Source: Darksidea phi
Lineage: Eukaryota > Ascomycota > Dothideomycetes > Pleosporales > Lentitheciaceae
Direction of reading: 5' to 3'
Length of the DNA: 64,000 bases
Assembly (NCBI GenBank): GCA_030770425.1
Contig: JASJFT010000060.1
Span: 96,227 to 160,226, forward strand
Position numbers and translations under genes: made by a program. The notes below the pieces were generated by a model that was given only the letters and a program-made list of their open reading frames with translations, was not told the origin of the DNA and made no database searches. Shown here in pieces: positions 1-10,687 of this stretch. Numbering within the stretch: the first letter of the stretch is position 1; every line of letters begins with the position of its first letter.

Positions 1-1333
1 GGTTTTCAGATATATACAGGTTATACAACCCCCCTACAATAGCATAGTTGCGCGATGCAGCTTTTCCTCAGGGAAAAAAGTGGAAGTAAAGACAGTGACA
101 TAGGACACTATCACGTATCGTGCGCTAGCATAATACACGCCAATCAGTGAACACAAGAACTACAAAAGACCTCTAGCTCGACAGCATTCGCGTACACCTT
201 CAACCACGGTACACAAACTGCCATCCCATAGCAAGACTAGCTGCACTATAGCTATCGAACTTAAAACCCGAATGTAGGCCTAAAATTGCATCAAAAGAAA
301 TATCATATCCACTATCTTCCGGCTCTCTCTTTCATACTCCTCCTCGCATCTTCATGACTATCACAGGTCTTCCAGTAATTTACACCTCCATCCTCCATCC
401 ACCGTACCCTATCCCACTCCAATCCCCATCCACCTCCCTTCCATCACCACTTATACCCATCACACCGCCGAACGATCATTCAAGGATAACCCCACAACTA
501 AGACATAGATTTCACCCCCACACTTCCCCCTCTACCAGGTCTCCCTTATCTCAACGCAGGATCCCAGCCATCACACAATAATCAATAACTTAAACAAACC
601 AGAAAATATTCATCGTATTAATCCCGCGTTAGTACTACCGCCACCATCAACTTCTCTTCCTCTACACGAGCCCCACCGAATCTCGCTCTGTAGACCGTTG
701 ACGGAGGGTGAGAACAACGTCACCGCCAATTCTAACTATGCCATTTGAACGGGTGGTGTTTGAATTGGAGGACGAACCACGTCGGATAGTCATCGATGGT
801 ATTGGTAGTGATTCTGATGGCGCTATTGCTACGGAGTCTCGACGTGCAAAAGGGTATGATGATTCTGAAATGGGCGATGTTGAATTAATTGCGGGTGTTA
901 TGCAAGGGGCGAGTGGGGTTCTGTGCGTGACGTGGGCATGGAGAAGACAGGAAATTAATTTCGGATTCGGATGAAGATATGGTGGAGACGAAGAATCGCG
1001 TAGACGACGAGGGTTGACGTTAGCTCCGATATGAAAGTAGGTAATCTGCTAGGGATCAGTGTTGATTAAAACATATACCTTTTTGGCAAAATGTACGGAA
1101 ATCGTCTTCAAACCTGACTGCACTGGGCGCAGCCAGTAGTTATTAATTCACTTCCATTTCTTGGGTATTCGAGGAATAAAAAGGCGATTATACTATGGAA
1201 ATGGAATCATACCCATCATACCATCCTTTTTCATACAATCGTCAAAGAGCGTCTTTCAATCTCTAATGTCACAGTCAAAACAAACGCTAAATATGCAAGC
1301 AACAACGCTATGCATCACTCCAACCTCGAGTTC
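1..1333. other. Intergenic, no supported gene
   Basis: Short open frames occur on both strands but none shows a recognisable domain, signal peptide or splice-site-supported extension. The low-complexity CCATC/CCTCC-rich stretch near 380-560 gives a spurious Pro/Ser-rich frame. I see no RNA gene or mobile element here. Confidence 0.6.
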
Positions 1334-2038
1334 CTACAACCCTACCGCCAACCCCAAAAGCGCCGCACCAACAGCAACTCCCGCCCCAGCAGTCCTCATC
1401 GGCGCCGCCGCCGCCGTACTCTCACTCCCACTCGCACCCGCAGCATCGCCCTCGGCCTGTGCAACCTGAACGCCATACTGCGTCGCCGTAGTCACACTGC
1501 CACTAACCGTCGTCGTAAGCACACTAGTCCCCGTCGTACTGGCCGTGCATCCCGCCCAGCTCGTCCATGGCGCCGCCGTACTCCACGGTCCCTCCGTCCA
1601 ACCGGGCCAGTCGCTCCCGGGACATCCAGAGCTTGCCCACCAGCGAGTCCAGGGACCGTTGCGCCACTCGCTGTTGGTGCTCCAGTAGCTGCCTGGGCCC
1701 CAGCTGCCGGTGCCCCAGGGCCCTACGCCGTCAGGGCCGCCGAAGCGATGGCCTCCGGGGCCTTTGCCTCCGGGGCCTTTGCCTCCAGGGCCGGGACCGT
1801 AGCCTGGGCCCCATGGGCCGGATCCGGGGCCGTAGCTACCGGTTGGGAAGGGTGGTGCGGTTACTGTCGATGGGATGCGGCCTTCCGAGACGAGTGAGTC
1901 GTGGATCGAGGACCATTGTGCAGGGTCGGAGGAGAAAGGGCGCGGGACGAAGGGTGCGCCTGTAGTTGGTGATGGGCTTTGGTTTTGCGCGAGCGATGTT
2001 GTTGCCAGTGCAACGAGGCCGAAGAGTGTGTATCTCAT
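1334..2038 (-). CDS. Gly/Pro/Trp-rich secreted, probably GPI-anchored surface protein
   Basis: Single-exon frame of 234 residues from the ATG at 2038. The frame stays open a little further upstream but without another ATG. Residues 1-17 form a signal peptide (basic MRY, hydrophobic core, cleavage after SLA). The middle is low-complexity Gly/Pro/Trp with GPGGKGPGGKGPGG repeats, followed by a Thr/Ser-rich stretch with two Cys. The C-terminus is a hydrophobic tail after a small-residue region, the layout of a GPI-attachment signal. This suggests an exported cell-wall or plasma-membrane protein. No catalytic domain is visible and I do not recognise the family. A fully secreted structural protein is the alternative. 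Confidence 0.65.
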   Translation of the reverse strand: MRYTLFGLVALATTSLAQNQSPSPTTGAPFVPRPFSSDPAQWSSIHDSLVSEGRIPSTVTAPPFPTGSYGPGSGPWGPGYGPGPGGKGPGGKGPGGHRFGGPDGVGPWGTGSWGPGSYWSTNSEWRNGPWTRWWASSGCPGSDWPGWTEGPWSTAAPWTSWAGCTASTTGTSVLTTTVSGSVTTATQYGVQVAQAEGDAAGASGSESTAAAAPMRTAGAGVAVGAALLGLAVGL

Positions 2039-3264
2039 ATTGGCGGTGTGTAGTGTGCCGTTGAGTTTCAGCGGCAATAGTTGGAGGGTGTGACGGGTAT
2101 GATATGACCCTTTTTGAGTAAGGTAATTCGAGATGCGGAAATATCACGTCGGAAAACAGTCTAGCACATAACAATCCACTCGAGATAGAACCAAAACGAC
2201 AACAATCCTCGCAAGATATAAACCCACCCCTGCACACGCGGCCTCTTCCCTCATTGGCCTATTAAAAGAATTCCGTCCTCCGTCATAACAGGCCAGCCGG
2301 AGGGGTTCCGGACTCAAGAAAAGGCGGCGATGGGCAAGAGCACCACTCCGCGAGCTCCAGCAGAGACAGCTTACGCGTCAAAAGACGCCCTAAACATCCG
2401 GTAAGGGAGTAGGCCACCGCCTTAATAAGCATGAGCAGTCGTGCGACTGGGGAAAAAGGTAGATATGAGCTGTCTGAACGTGGACCGGTACCACGGAGGT
2501 TTCCGCGACGTGGCGTGCGTTATGGGCTAAGAAGTCGATGTTACTAGTCCGTTTTGGACGGTTTCTGTGCGCGTTTGACCGCTTGTGTACGATCCGCATG
2601 GCGGGCGTTGGAAACATGGCGTCGGAGAATAGGGTGGGGAGAAAGTGCGGAGGGACGTCGGCATTTAATTCGGTATAGAAGCTTGCGTCATTTCTTCTTG
2701 GCTGATGATCATACAGTGCAGCAAACACGGTATCTTAATGGACATAATGGATCACATCAAGCGTCTTCACAGTACAAATGGACAAATGTATCCGCGTTCG
2801 TCGAGGGAGAGATGTGGTCGGCATAGTCGGGGCAATTCAATCGAGTTCGGCATCTTCAAGCTGAAAACACCGACCAACTGATCGCTTGTCGATCACATTG
2901 GCACGTAGATCAACCACGTCCCGATGCAGACTTCACCTTAACAACAAATCCGTATGCAGGTGCAAAGCCGACTACGCGTACTGCATTGCCCTGCAGATGT
3001 CATGTGGCCAAGTGCGTACGCGCGTTTCAGAATCTGCAGTGCCCCTCACGCGCTCAAACAGAAGAAGAGTTTAGCGGGCTGAGAAAGGATTTTAGTCTTG
3101 CAGATATAGCATTCTCTCAATGAGCTGATAAGAGGTGTGTTTATAGTGTTGTCTGCTACGAAGCTGTAGCTTTTCACGCGCCTTGGGATGCGGGACGGCC
3201 CTATGTCACGGGCACAGCGTCAGGGGAGATGTAGCCGGCGGAGAATATGACCCAAGTATCTATT

Positions 3265-3357
3265 GAATGAGTAGCAGCCATCGCGTCGTAAAACTGGCGG
3301 GATAACTCAAACAGGTGACACAAAAAGGTATTTCGTTCCGAATACCTTGAAATGCAA
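3265..3357 (+). repeat. Dispersed short repeat family, copy A
   Basis: Begins GAATGAGTAGCAGCCATCGC and matches, over about 90 bp with scattered transitions, the reverse complement of the copies at 43342-43467 and 48686-48813. It also matches the shorter copies near 46430, 48531 and 63681. It has no coding capacity. Consistent with a MITE or a solo transposon end. Confidence 0.75.
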
Positions 3358-3428
3358 GGTGGTTGAATGTTTGGATTTGCACAGTGGGAGTGTCTTTTGT
3401 AAGGGTTACGTTACGGTATACTAAGGGC

Positions 3429-3560
3429 AACGGCCCGAACCTTAAAAAAGAGGGCGTACCACATACCGTGGGTGACGCCTAGAGCCTTAGAGAGGACATG
3501 GCGCGTACTATAGCGTAACGGCCAGAGCCTTAGAGAGGGCGTGGCGTACACTATAATATT
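3429..3560. repeat. Three 44-bp imperfect tandem repeats
   Basis: Units start at about 3429, 3473 and 3517. Each contains a version of GCC(A/T/C)(G/C)A(G)CCTTA followed by AGAGG and (G/A)C(G/A)TGGCG or GCGTACC. The third is closest to the second. Unit boundaries are approximate because divergence is high in the first unit. Confidence 0.5.
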
Positions 3561-3894
3561 GAGCGGTAGCGACGGTAGTCTACCAGACTGGAGTGTAGGA
3601 AACGTGACTGGCTGCCTACTCAACGTCTTATAAAAATTCATCAGTCTATCCTCCATCTCTACTCTCTGTCCTCTATTCTCTCCAGTCGCATCAATCTATC
3701 CACCTATCTGCGCAGCTACTTACCTCTTCTACCTGCGACAACACGCATCTCCATCTCTTGACCCCACAGAGCGCCCGCGGGACAGAAGTATCTACAGTGT
3801 ATATATGTCCTATCCACTGCTCAACCTCTTTTATCGTGCCGTCTCACCGAACCCTTACGCATTTCTCAATATCATCCCATCTCCTCAACCTCCC

Positions 3895-5798
3895 CTACAG
3901 AATCTTCTCCAACCTCCCCTTCCAACCCCCTTTCCCCACAACCCTCCCTTCTTCCTCCCCACTTCCCCCACCCAAACTAACCCCCTCATCCACATATACA
4001 TGCCCATCATAAACCTCATCGGGCAACACCGCTCTCTCGATAAACGCGTCGTGTGGCGGGAACACGGTACTCAAGGCCACATAGACCAAACTCGTGGCCG
4101 TGAACCCGAGCAACCAGCCAAAAGAATACGGTCTCGCGCCAACGCCGACCTCGATGCTTGGATTAATGCTGTTGATGAAACCGGGTAGGTTGGGTGCGAC
4201 GCCGACGATGAAGGCGGTGACGGCCCGCCAGTTCACGCCGCCCGTGTAGCGGTAGATGCCGTGGGTTTGGTACAGCGCGAGCGTGTTGTATTTGCGCTTA
4301 TGGATCCACCAGAAATCGAAGACCATTATGGCAGCGATGGGGCCGAGGAAGACGGCGTAGGCGGCCATGAAGTTTAGAAAGGAGCCTGCGCTCTTGAGGA
4401 TCTTCCAGGGGACGAGGGCCCATGCGAGGACAGCGCAGAGGAGTTGGCCGCGGCGGATGTTGACGTATTGTGGGAAGAGCGCCGTTAGATCATTGGCGGC
4501 GGAGAGCGAGTTGGCGGAGATGTTGACGCCTAGCGCGGCGAGTGCGAAGCTGAAGGCTGCGAAGAAGCGGCATGCGCGGGAGCTCCAGTTGGCGATGAGC
4601 GCCATGGGATCCCATTGCAGCATCCCGTAGCGGACGGCGCCCGCTGAGGAGGCGGCGATGCCGATGAAGGAGATGAAGGTGAAGACGATGGGGAGGAAGG
4701 GGACGTAGATGAGTTGCCATTTGACGGAGACGCGAGAGTAGCGAGAGAAATCGGCCTGTTCACACATATCAGCAAACCATGCCTTCTGTCTTCTCCCCTT
4801 TCCATCAACAGACGGAATAGTACTTACCTGATTGACAGAAAGCGTGGCATAATTCCCAGTCACACTCGTTAGACTACTCAAAAAAGCCCAACTATACGCA
4901 CTACCTTCAAGCGTTGCCTTCTGATCAAATATCTCGCCTCCATCCGTCGCCACAAACGCCCAAATCAGAATCGCAATCCAGGCAATCGGCACAATGACAC
5001 TCTTGACCATAAACAACCACCGCAGATTATTCGGATGCATGTACAAAAACGGTAGCTGGACGAGCCAGAACAGGACAAAGGAGATCATTGTGTTGGTCTC
5101 GATGCCTTGTGATTCCGGGATGTGGTTTTTGAGAGTGAGAAATGAGGGCCAGATGGCGCCGAGCATAACACGCACAGTGTTGGCGCCGTTCATGGTCTGG
5201 ATGGCGAACCAGAAGATGGCGAGGATGGCGCGGGATATGATGGCGATGTAGGAGCCCCAGAAGCCCCACGAGGCGCGGGCGAGGACGGGGAAGGGCGCGT
5301 GGTCTATTCTCTACGCATTAGTATGTCGTCCAAATTCTCATCCCCATTCACTAGGTTGGAATACTTACGGATCACCCCGGTAGCGCCGTTAAGCGCAATA
5401 ACGAAACTGATCAAAAAGAAAGCAAGCGCAACGATCCCTAGGGACTCGCGCCACGTGAGTCCAATGGCGATGATGCCGGCTCCGAATTGCCATGTCGCTG
5501 CACTTTCTAGTTATCAGCATCCTTCAAACCAAGCTACTCGACCAGCTGAAGCTCTTGCTGGGTTATACGTACTTGAACGCGTCAGAAATCCAGTATGCAA
5601 TGAAGCTCGTCACACCCCATTTGCGCGCCTCTCTAGGTACAGGGTCGAGATCTTTGTTGGTCCTACTTTATATCAGCGTCCGATGTAGCAACTCTCATCC
5701 ACGAGTCATTCGATGGCCACTCACCATCGCTCATTCCCCTCCGCAAATGCGGACTTCGGCTGGTCGACCTTAAGATGCGGACGCTCAAATACCGGCAT
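3895..5798 (-). CDS. NCS1-family permease (uracil/uridine/allantoin/thiamine type)
   Basis: Five exons, 544 residues: 5798-5725, 5662-5573, 5502-5369, 5303-4828, 4755-3895. All introns are GT-AG, 62-72 bp, and phases are consistent. The N-terminus carries the family landmarks NKDLDPVP, REARKWG and WREALG-like WRESLG. The fourth exon has FPVLARASWG, then WF.IQT.NGANT. Later come HPNNLRWLF, multiple hydrophobic helices (about 11-12) and DFWWIHKRKYN. These are hallmarks of plasma-membrane Fur-type NCS1 proton symporters. Length fits the usual 520-570 residues. The last 30 residues are Gly/Glu/Lys-rich cytoplasmic tail. The 72-bp last intron lacks a stop and keeps frame, so retention would insert 24 residues. 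Substrate cannot be assigned from sequence alone. Confidence 0.9.
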
Positions 5799-6424
5799 TG
5801 TCGCTCACACAGAACCCTAAACGTTGCTAACTAGGGTAGAGACGCAGGTGGAGCAGCCTCTAGATTCTTTATCAACAAAGCGGCTCCCGCCACGCCTTTA
5901 TTTCCTTCAAGATACTCAAAGGAAGATAATGGCAGCTTATTTCAACGGCATGCGATACCCGCAGGCGGGGGCAGTTCCCTGCACGATAAGATAAGCGTCA
6001 CTGAACAAGGGTTCGCTGTACGCACGAAACCCCCGAACGTGCATGTGTATGTAGGTTTTTGCGGTAGCGAGTTGAAACATATGGTGCGCGCATTGCACCA
6101 CTCACAGGCCGGGCGCATGGATTCCATCTGGCTTTGAGTATACTCGTACATTATCTAGCAGCTATGGCCAAAGTGATATTCATTCACTGTCAACCTCACG
6201 CGACGAGATAAGTATCCCGGTAGCGATCAGCATGCCGTCAACGCGCTAAAAGATGAACTTGCCCCAGTGGATCTGGACAGCCCGCGCAAGACGAGCGAGC
6301 CCGCACGTTCGCGCCGGCTATTCCATAGAAAGATCTAAGCGCTTAAAAACCTACATATCTCCGTGTCTGAGGCAGAGATCCGTAAATATGCTGTCAGGAA
6401 CATAGGACAACTCAGTTACACATA
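5799..6424. other. Intergenic, no gene seen
   Basis: Upstream region of the transporter gene and downstream of the AMP-binding gene. No open frame with recognisable features and no clear repeat. Confidence 0.5.
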
Positions 6425-8407
6425 TTATGGAGCTTTCGTATCAACCGCGCATCCGAAGAACAATACCATGTCGCGTGTGAGTACTTGAGAACATGGTAGT
6501 AGATAATATTGGGTTGGTATCATTCGTATGACTGCTAGAACCAAATATTGTCTTGGCGACCTTAGATGTAAGCTAAAGTATGGTCTTCTCGGAACGTTCC
6601 TGTATCTCGTTAATTGGGCTTTGTATTCCAATCCATCGTGTAACATACCATTCACGCCCAGCGCTGTTTCACCACCAGCGACCGAAGCTCCAGTGACAAC
6701 CACTTGTCCGGCGTTCTGCTCGTCGGTCGTCTTGTAAGGACCGTTGTCCTTGAGCTTGACCTCCAAACAGCTCAGCGGAACGCCAAAGTGGCTATGCTTG
6801 TTCGATGGCGTCGCCTCCCGACGATAGTCGTAGATGTTGGTCTGCGCGACTGCTCCTGCTACCTTCGCCGCTGTTAGAGCGTAGACCACGCGGGCTTTGG
6901 TATATATGCGCAGGTCGGAAAGGTCTTCGGAAGTCAATGGCGGAGTGTTCAGGCCAGCTCGCTCGGATACAAACAGGAGACGCAGTTTTCCTGGCGTCGT
7001 TCCAATAGTGGCTCTCGTTGGTGCATTGATGCGAGTTAGTAGAGTATCGGTGGGTAGACGTCCAGCAGTCAACATCCGAGTCTCAAGGTTGTGTGCAAAC
7101 TTTGAGAGAGTACTCGTGATGGATGTGGTGGTCGTACTGTGGAGCTTAGCAGCAGTCTCAGCCGAAACGACTATAATAGTAGGAGCGATTAGTCGAGTGG
7201 CGAGAGTCAAGTCTACACCGGGACCGGCTACAGAGTTGATAATGACGGTGGCATGTAAAAACAGCGCAGCTAATGTGAGGCTGAGACAGTAAGAGTTGGT
7301 GAAGGTGTCCGCTGGAAGGAAGGAATCGGAGGCGTTGAAGCGGTGCGGGCCTGGAAGAGCCGTTGTAAGCGAGCCAACGGCGGCGGCAAGATTCTGCTAT
7401 CGTCAGTCTTGAAGTGAGATGGGCATTCTTACACTCACCTGCTGGGTGAACTCCACATCCTCGGCAGGCTTGCCGACACTCTCCTGCCACAAGAACACCA
7501 CGCCTGGGGCTTTGTCCGAATCTGAGGGCAGACTTGCAGCGCTATTCTTCTGATCCTGAACAAGCTGGTGCCATACTGACACATCAATCTTCCCCCCAAT
7601 GCCCTCTGGCACCTCGTTCCAGTCCATGTGCCGGCTCGTCTTCTCTACAGTCCAGATGACCTGTCGGAGGCCTGAGACGCTCTGGCCGACATGGGCAAGT
7701 GAGAGAGAGCCAGCTTCGGCAATCAAGGAGTCGACTTTGGTTTGGATGAGGAGATCGACGAGGGTGTGCTGGGGTTGATTGTACGGGATGAGGACAGGGG
7801 TGAAGCCGTAGAAAGCGCCGGCGAACAGTGCAGCAAGGAACTCGACGCTGTTGGGGAGGTAGATGGCCACCCTCTTTGCGCCATGATCCTTCAGGTGTTT
7901 GCCCACAATGCTGATCTCTTTCGTAATATCCGCAATGCTATGATCCGTGAGCTCTTCCTTCCCAAACACGGTCAAGATTTTTGCTGTGCCGCTTGAGCTT
8001 GCGTTCTTCTCGAGCGGGATTTCGCCCGTGACGCGGCGCCAGATATCTCGAAGGTCGCCGTCCTTGCCAGCTGAGTACATGGGGGTGCCTGGAGGTTTCA
8101 CCATGAGGCCAGTCCGGAGGGGATCTGTAGAATGTTAGTTGCGGGGCAGTCATTAAGCGTCAAGCAGGTGCGTACAGCCATGCGGTGTCTCGGGGGACCT
8201 GAAAGCAGGAGATTCGCCAGGCTGCCTGATATATGCAGCTTGTGCCTGTCTTGCAAGCAGAAGAGGGTGTGTGTCCGCATCCTGGGTGTCGTAGATGACG
8301 AAGCCAATGAATCCTAGAATACCGACGAGGAGCAGACTGCTGTAGATGTTCCAGCCAGCCAGAAGGTCGGCTATGGCGCCGTCGAGCTGCTCGATGAGTC
8401 CCACCAT
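6425..8407 (-). CDS. Membrane-anchored AMP-binding (acyl-CoA synthetase-like) protein with degenerate nucleotide motif
   Basis: Three exons: 8407-8176, 8124-7439, 7393-6425 (GT-AG introns of 51 and 45 bp; phases 1 and 0), about 628 residues. Residues about 16-40 form a hydrophobic anchor (NIYSSLLLVGILGFIGFVIY). Then come PETPHGYPLR, a segment typical of an AMP-dependent ligase large domain (VAIYLPNSVEFLAALFAG, YGFTPVLIPYN), and QQNL where ligases have THxNL. The phosphate-binding loop (normally a Ser/Thr/Gly-rich TSGSTGxPKG) reads LWQESVGKPAEDVEF, so the key Thr/Gly residues are missing. No C-terminal AMP-binding subdomain is evident. The last about 60 residues do not look like the family, so the true 3' end may differ. 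Possibly a non-adenylating relative. It is transcribed divergently from the POM34-like gene. Confidence 0.7.
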
Positions 8408-8746
8408 GGCTGCAGGTGCACGAAAGCAAGTAGCACAGATCTGGGAGGGGAAAATTGTATGTAAAGCAAGCTGACGGATGAGCCGCGGTGGGGTGAATGG
8501 CGCCCGTCCGTGCATTGCACTAGCGCCCCAGACGAACATTGAAAACAAACCGTTGCGCTGCTCCTCCACGGTGCCTCCACACCACAAAGTCGCCATGTCT
8601 TTATAACAATTTTCTCTTAGCTTCTACTAACCACTAACCGCACAGGAACAGCAGACGCAACCCACGAGGGCGACTCTTCCGGAATCGAGCTTCGAAAGTT
8701 CGCAGCAGTGTAAACAACAGCTCAAACAATCAAAACAGCCTCCACA
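8408..8746. promoter_or_regulatory. Shared divergent promoter region
   Basis: The 339-bp gap between two divergently transcribed genes must contain both core promoters. I see no distinct motif that can be assigned. Open frames here have no ATG-supported or domain-supported reading. Confidence 0.5.
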
Positions 8747-9676
8747 ATGAGCCAGGTCGCAAGGGCAACCTCCTCGGCAGCTCCTCTCACCCCGTTGAGC
8801 CGGGCATCTGCTCCTTCGACACCTTCTGGCCAGAAGACACAGCAGGCCACGCCCTCGGGCACGTGGAAGCATCCCAAGTTCGACGAGATAACCCGCCGCC
8901 AATATGCTACCAATTTTGACGAGCGCAATGTAAAGATCATCCTCGCCAATGGCGCCCTTCTAGTCTTCTTAGTCGTCGCGCCTACGGTTGCATCGCAAGT
9001 AGCTGTACTGCGTACTCTGATAGCGTATGCGGTGATCCTCCTTCAGTGGCTCGGTGACAACGCTGACCTGCTCTATAGCAAGCCATTGGGCGCTCTAATG
9101 CATACGGTTCCGTACAGTGAGTGGATCGTCTTCACAATCCGCCTCATCCTTCTCGGAAACATCGCCGTCCAGCTGCTCCCCCTAGTCCGCCGCTACTACC
9201 CCGATGACATCGCCGACATTCCCCTCACACCCTCGCAACGGCAGATCATGGGTCTTAAAGCGGGTACCGATACCCCACAAACACCAGGATCTGCCTACGC
9301 TTCACCCAACTACGTCACGCCGCCGCGATACCAGAAGTCGACTCCCCGGGGTAGCTTCAGCAATCAGGGTGACGGTGCATCGCAGTCGCCCTTGTCTGGC
9401 AGCCCGCGGGCTAGCATGGCAAACTCGACATCCAACTCGCCGTTCTCGCCGAATACGGGCAGTCCGCTTTTCCAGAAGGCTCTGGGAGGTGGATCGGCAC
9501 AGAAGCGGTTGAGCTACGGAGGTACACCGCTGAGCAACAGCTACTTTGGAGATAGCAGCTCGAGCGCGACTCCGGGTACGCCTACACCTGGAACAGGAAA
9601 GGCGAGCGTGGGGCTGAATAACAAGTGGCTGTACGAGAAGCGGAGGGACAGCCCTCGGAGCAATCTGTTCAATTGA
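8747..9676 (+). CDS. POM34: POM34-like nuclear pore membrane protein (NPCC family)
   Basis: Intronless, 309 residues. A Ser/Thr/Pro-rich N-terminus (1-38) is followed by a conserved segment beginning about residue 40 (TWKHPKFDEITRRQYA) and two hydrophobic helices (about 62-86 and 122-146) with NADLLYSKPLG between them. The rest is Ser/Pro/Thr/Gly-rich with many SP and TP dipeptides, ending in the conserved short block WLYEKRRDSPRS. This order matches fungal nuclear pore complex component NPCC/Pom34, an integral pore-membrane protein that anchors the pore core. The phospho-site-rich tail is expected to face the nucleo-cytoplasmic side. Some doubt remains because the family is defined mostly by the helices and the terminal block. 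Confidence 0.8.
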   Translation: MSQVARATSSAAPLTPLSRASAPSTPSGQKTQQATPSGTWKHPKFDEITRRQYATNFDERNVKIILANGALLVFLVVAPTVASQVAVLRTLIAYAVILLQWLGDNADLLYSKPLGALMHTVPYSEWIVFTIRLILLGNIAVQLLPLVRRYYPDDIADIPLTPSQRQIMGLKAGTDTPQTPGSAYASPNYVTPPRYQKSTPRGSFSNQGDGASQSPLSGSPRASMANSTSNSPFSPNTGSPLFQKALGGGSAQKRLSYGGTPLSNSYFGDSSSSATPGTPTPGTGKASVGLNNKWLYEKRRDSPRSNLFN

Positions 9677-10038
9677 ACAAGTGGAAGCATGATGATGAGT
9701 GGAAATGTATCAACAACGAATAATAGAACGTCGCATTATACCCCGATATACTGCGGTGGCGTACAGGTTGGAAGGAGTTTGTTTTTGTCATCTTTCTGGT
9801 TGCACCGCTAACCACTTTACTCGGTAACGGTGCTCTCGGCTTGTAGACCGAAAACATCATGTACATGAACCCCAATACAGAGAGTGGAATCCCTTCATTA
9901 ACATCCCGCCACGCAAAAGCTGTAGCCTGTGATATGTTACAAATCAAAATACTTCTCTCCTTCCCGTAATCGATACATATCTCCCGGTTGGCCTTAAACC
10001 AACGCAACACGTCTCCCACAGCCACCCGTGAAATCCCC
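9677..10038. other. Convergent 3' intergenic region
   Basis: Lies between the convergent POM34-like and DUF4748-like genes. A 139-codon minus-strand frame covers it but has no ATG context or domain and overlaps the end of the neighbouring gene, so it is not called. Confidence 0.5.
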
Positions 10039-10687
10039 TCATGAAAAGCGATCCCCCTTACGACTCCGATAAACGTCACTAGCCTCATACTTGCTCTTCT
10101 CCCTCATCTTCTGCGCCTCGTCCTCAGGCGCATGTCTTGTCGGCGCGGGATCCTTGCTCGCCTCATGACTCGGATTGCTAGCCTCGTCCTGCTGCGCGCC
10201 CCAATCCTTATCCACGCCCACGCCTCCGCCGTCCTTTCCTCTTTTTAGTTTCCCGACTTCGCTGGTGACTGATTTCGGAGCGGGGGGTTGGGATGTGCGG
10301 GATGGCGGTGGGTAAGACGCGGAAGATGAGGAGACGAAGGAGGCTTGTTCGAGTTGGTACTGCGCGAGGCGCTTTTGGTGGTCTAGTTCTGCTTTGCGCG
10401 CGCGGTCGGCGTTGATGGATTTCTTGGCGAAGTAGTAGGCGCCGCCGCCGGCTGCTATGAGTGTTGCCCAGCCGTAACTGTATGTTTATTAGCTGTCATC
10501 TTCGGCTCTACGCCTATATCTATGGTGTAGAAGACGGGTTCTTCTGTAGAGAAACGCCAGCGCATGAAAGCTTAGGGAGGCTATGGGTTGGGGAAGCTCG
10601 GAAGTGACGTACTATACTGATTTTACCTAGAGCTCTTGTTAGCGGGGTTGTTGGTGTCAGGTGGCATATTTAGCTTACAGTGTTCAT
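10039..10687 (-). CDS. Small membrane-anchored protein, DUF4748-like, with two micro-exons
   Basis: Three exons: 10687-10679 (9 bp), 10626-10613 (14 bp) and 10477-10039. Introns are 52 and 135 bp with GT-AG ends. The product is 153 residues. It starts MNTVKSVYYGWATL, followed by a glycine-rich hydrophobic helix (about 9-24) and YYFAKKSINADRARKAE, the pattern of fungal DUF4748 proteins, usually predicted as single-pass mitochondrial or ER proteins. The rest is charged and disordered (Ser/Pro, then Lys/Glu/Asp), ending KGDRFS. The start is chosen because only this two-step splice gives a conserved-looking N-terminus in frame with the large exon. Family assignment rests on the helix and flanks only. 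Confidence 0.65.

Larger units (their letters stand above)
2039..3894. other. Intergenic with tandem and dispersed repeats
   Basis: No gene could be supported. The stretch holds a copy of a dispersed short repeat (3265-3357) and three 44-bp tandem units (3429-3560), listed separately. From 3660 a pyrimidine-rich tract leads into the 3' end of the transporter gene. Confidence 0.6.

Noticed and set aside
354..581. Pro/Ser/Thr-rich 75-codon frame
   Set aside because: It is produced by CCATC/CTCC low-complexity DNA; no signal peptide or conserved element.
9669..10088. 139-codon minus-strand frame
   Set aside because: Its 5' end overlaps the DUF4748-like gene in a different frame and it shows no domain or conserved-looking block.
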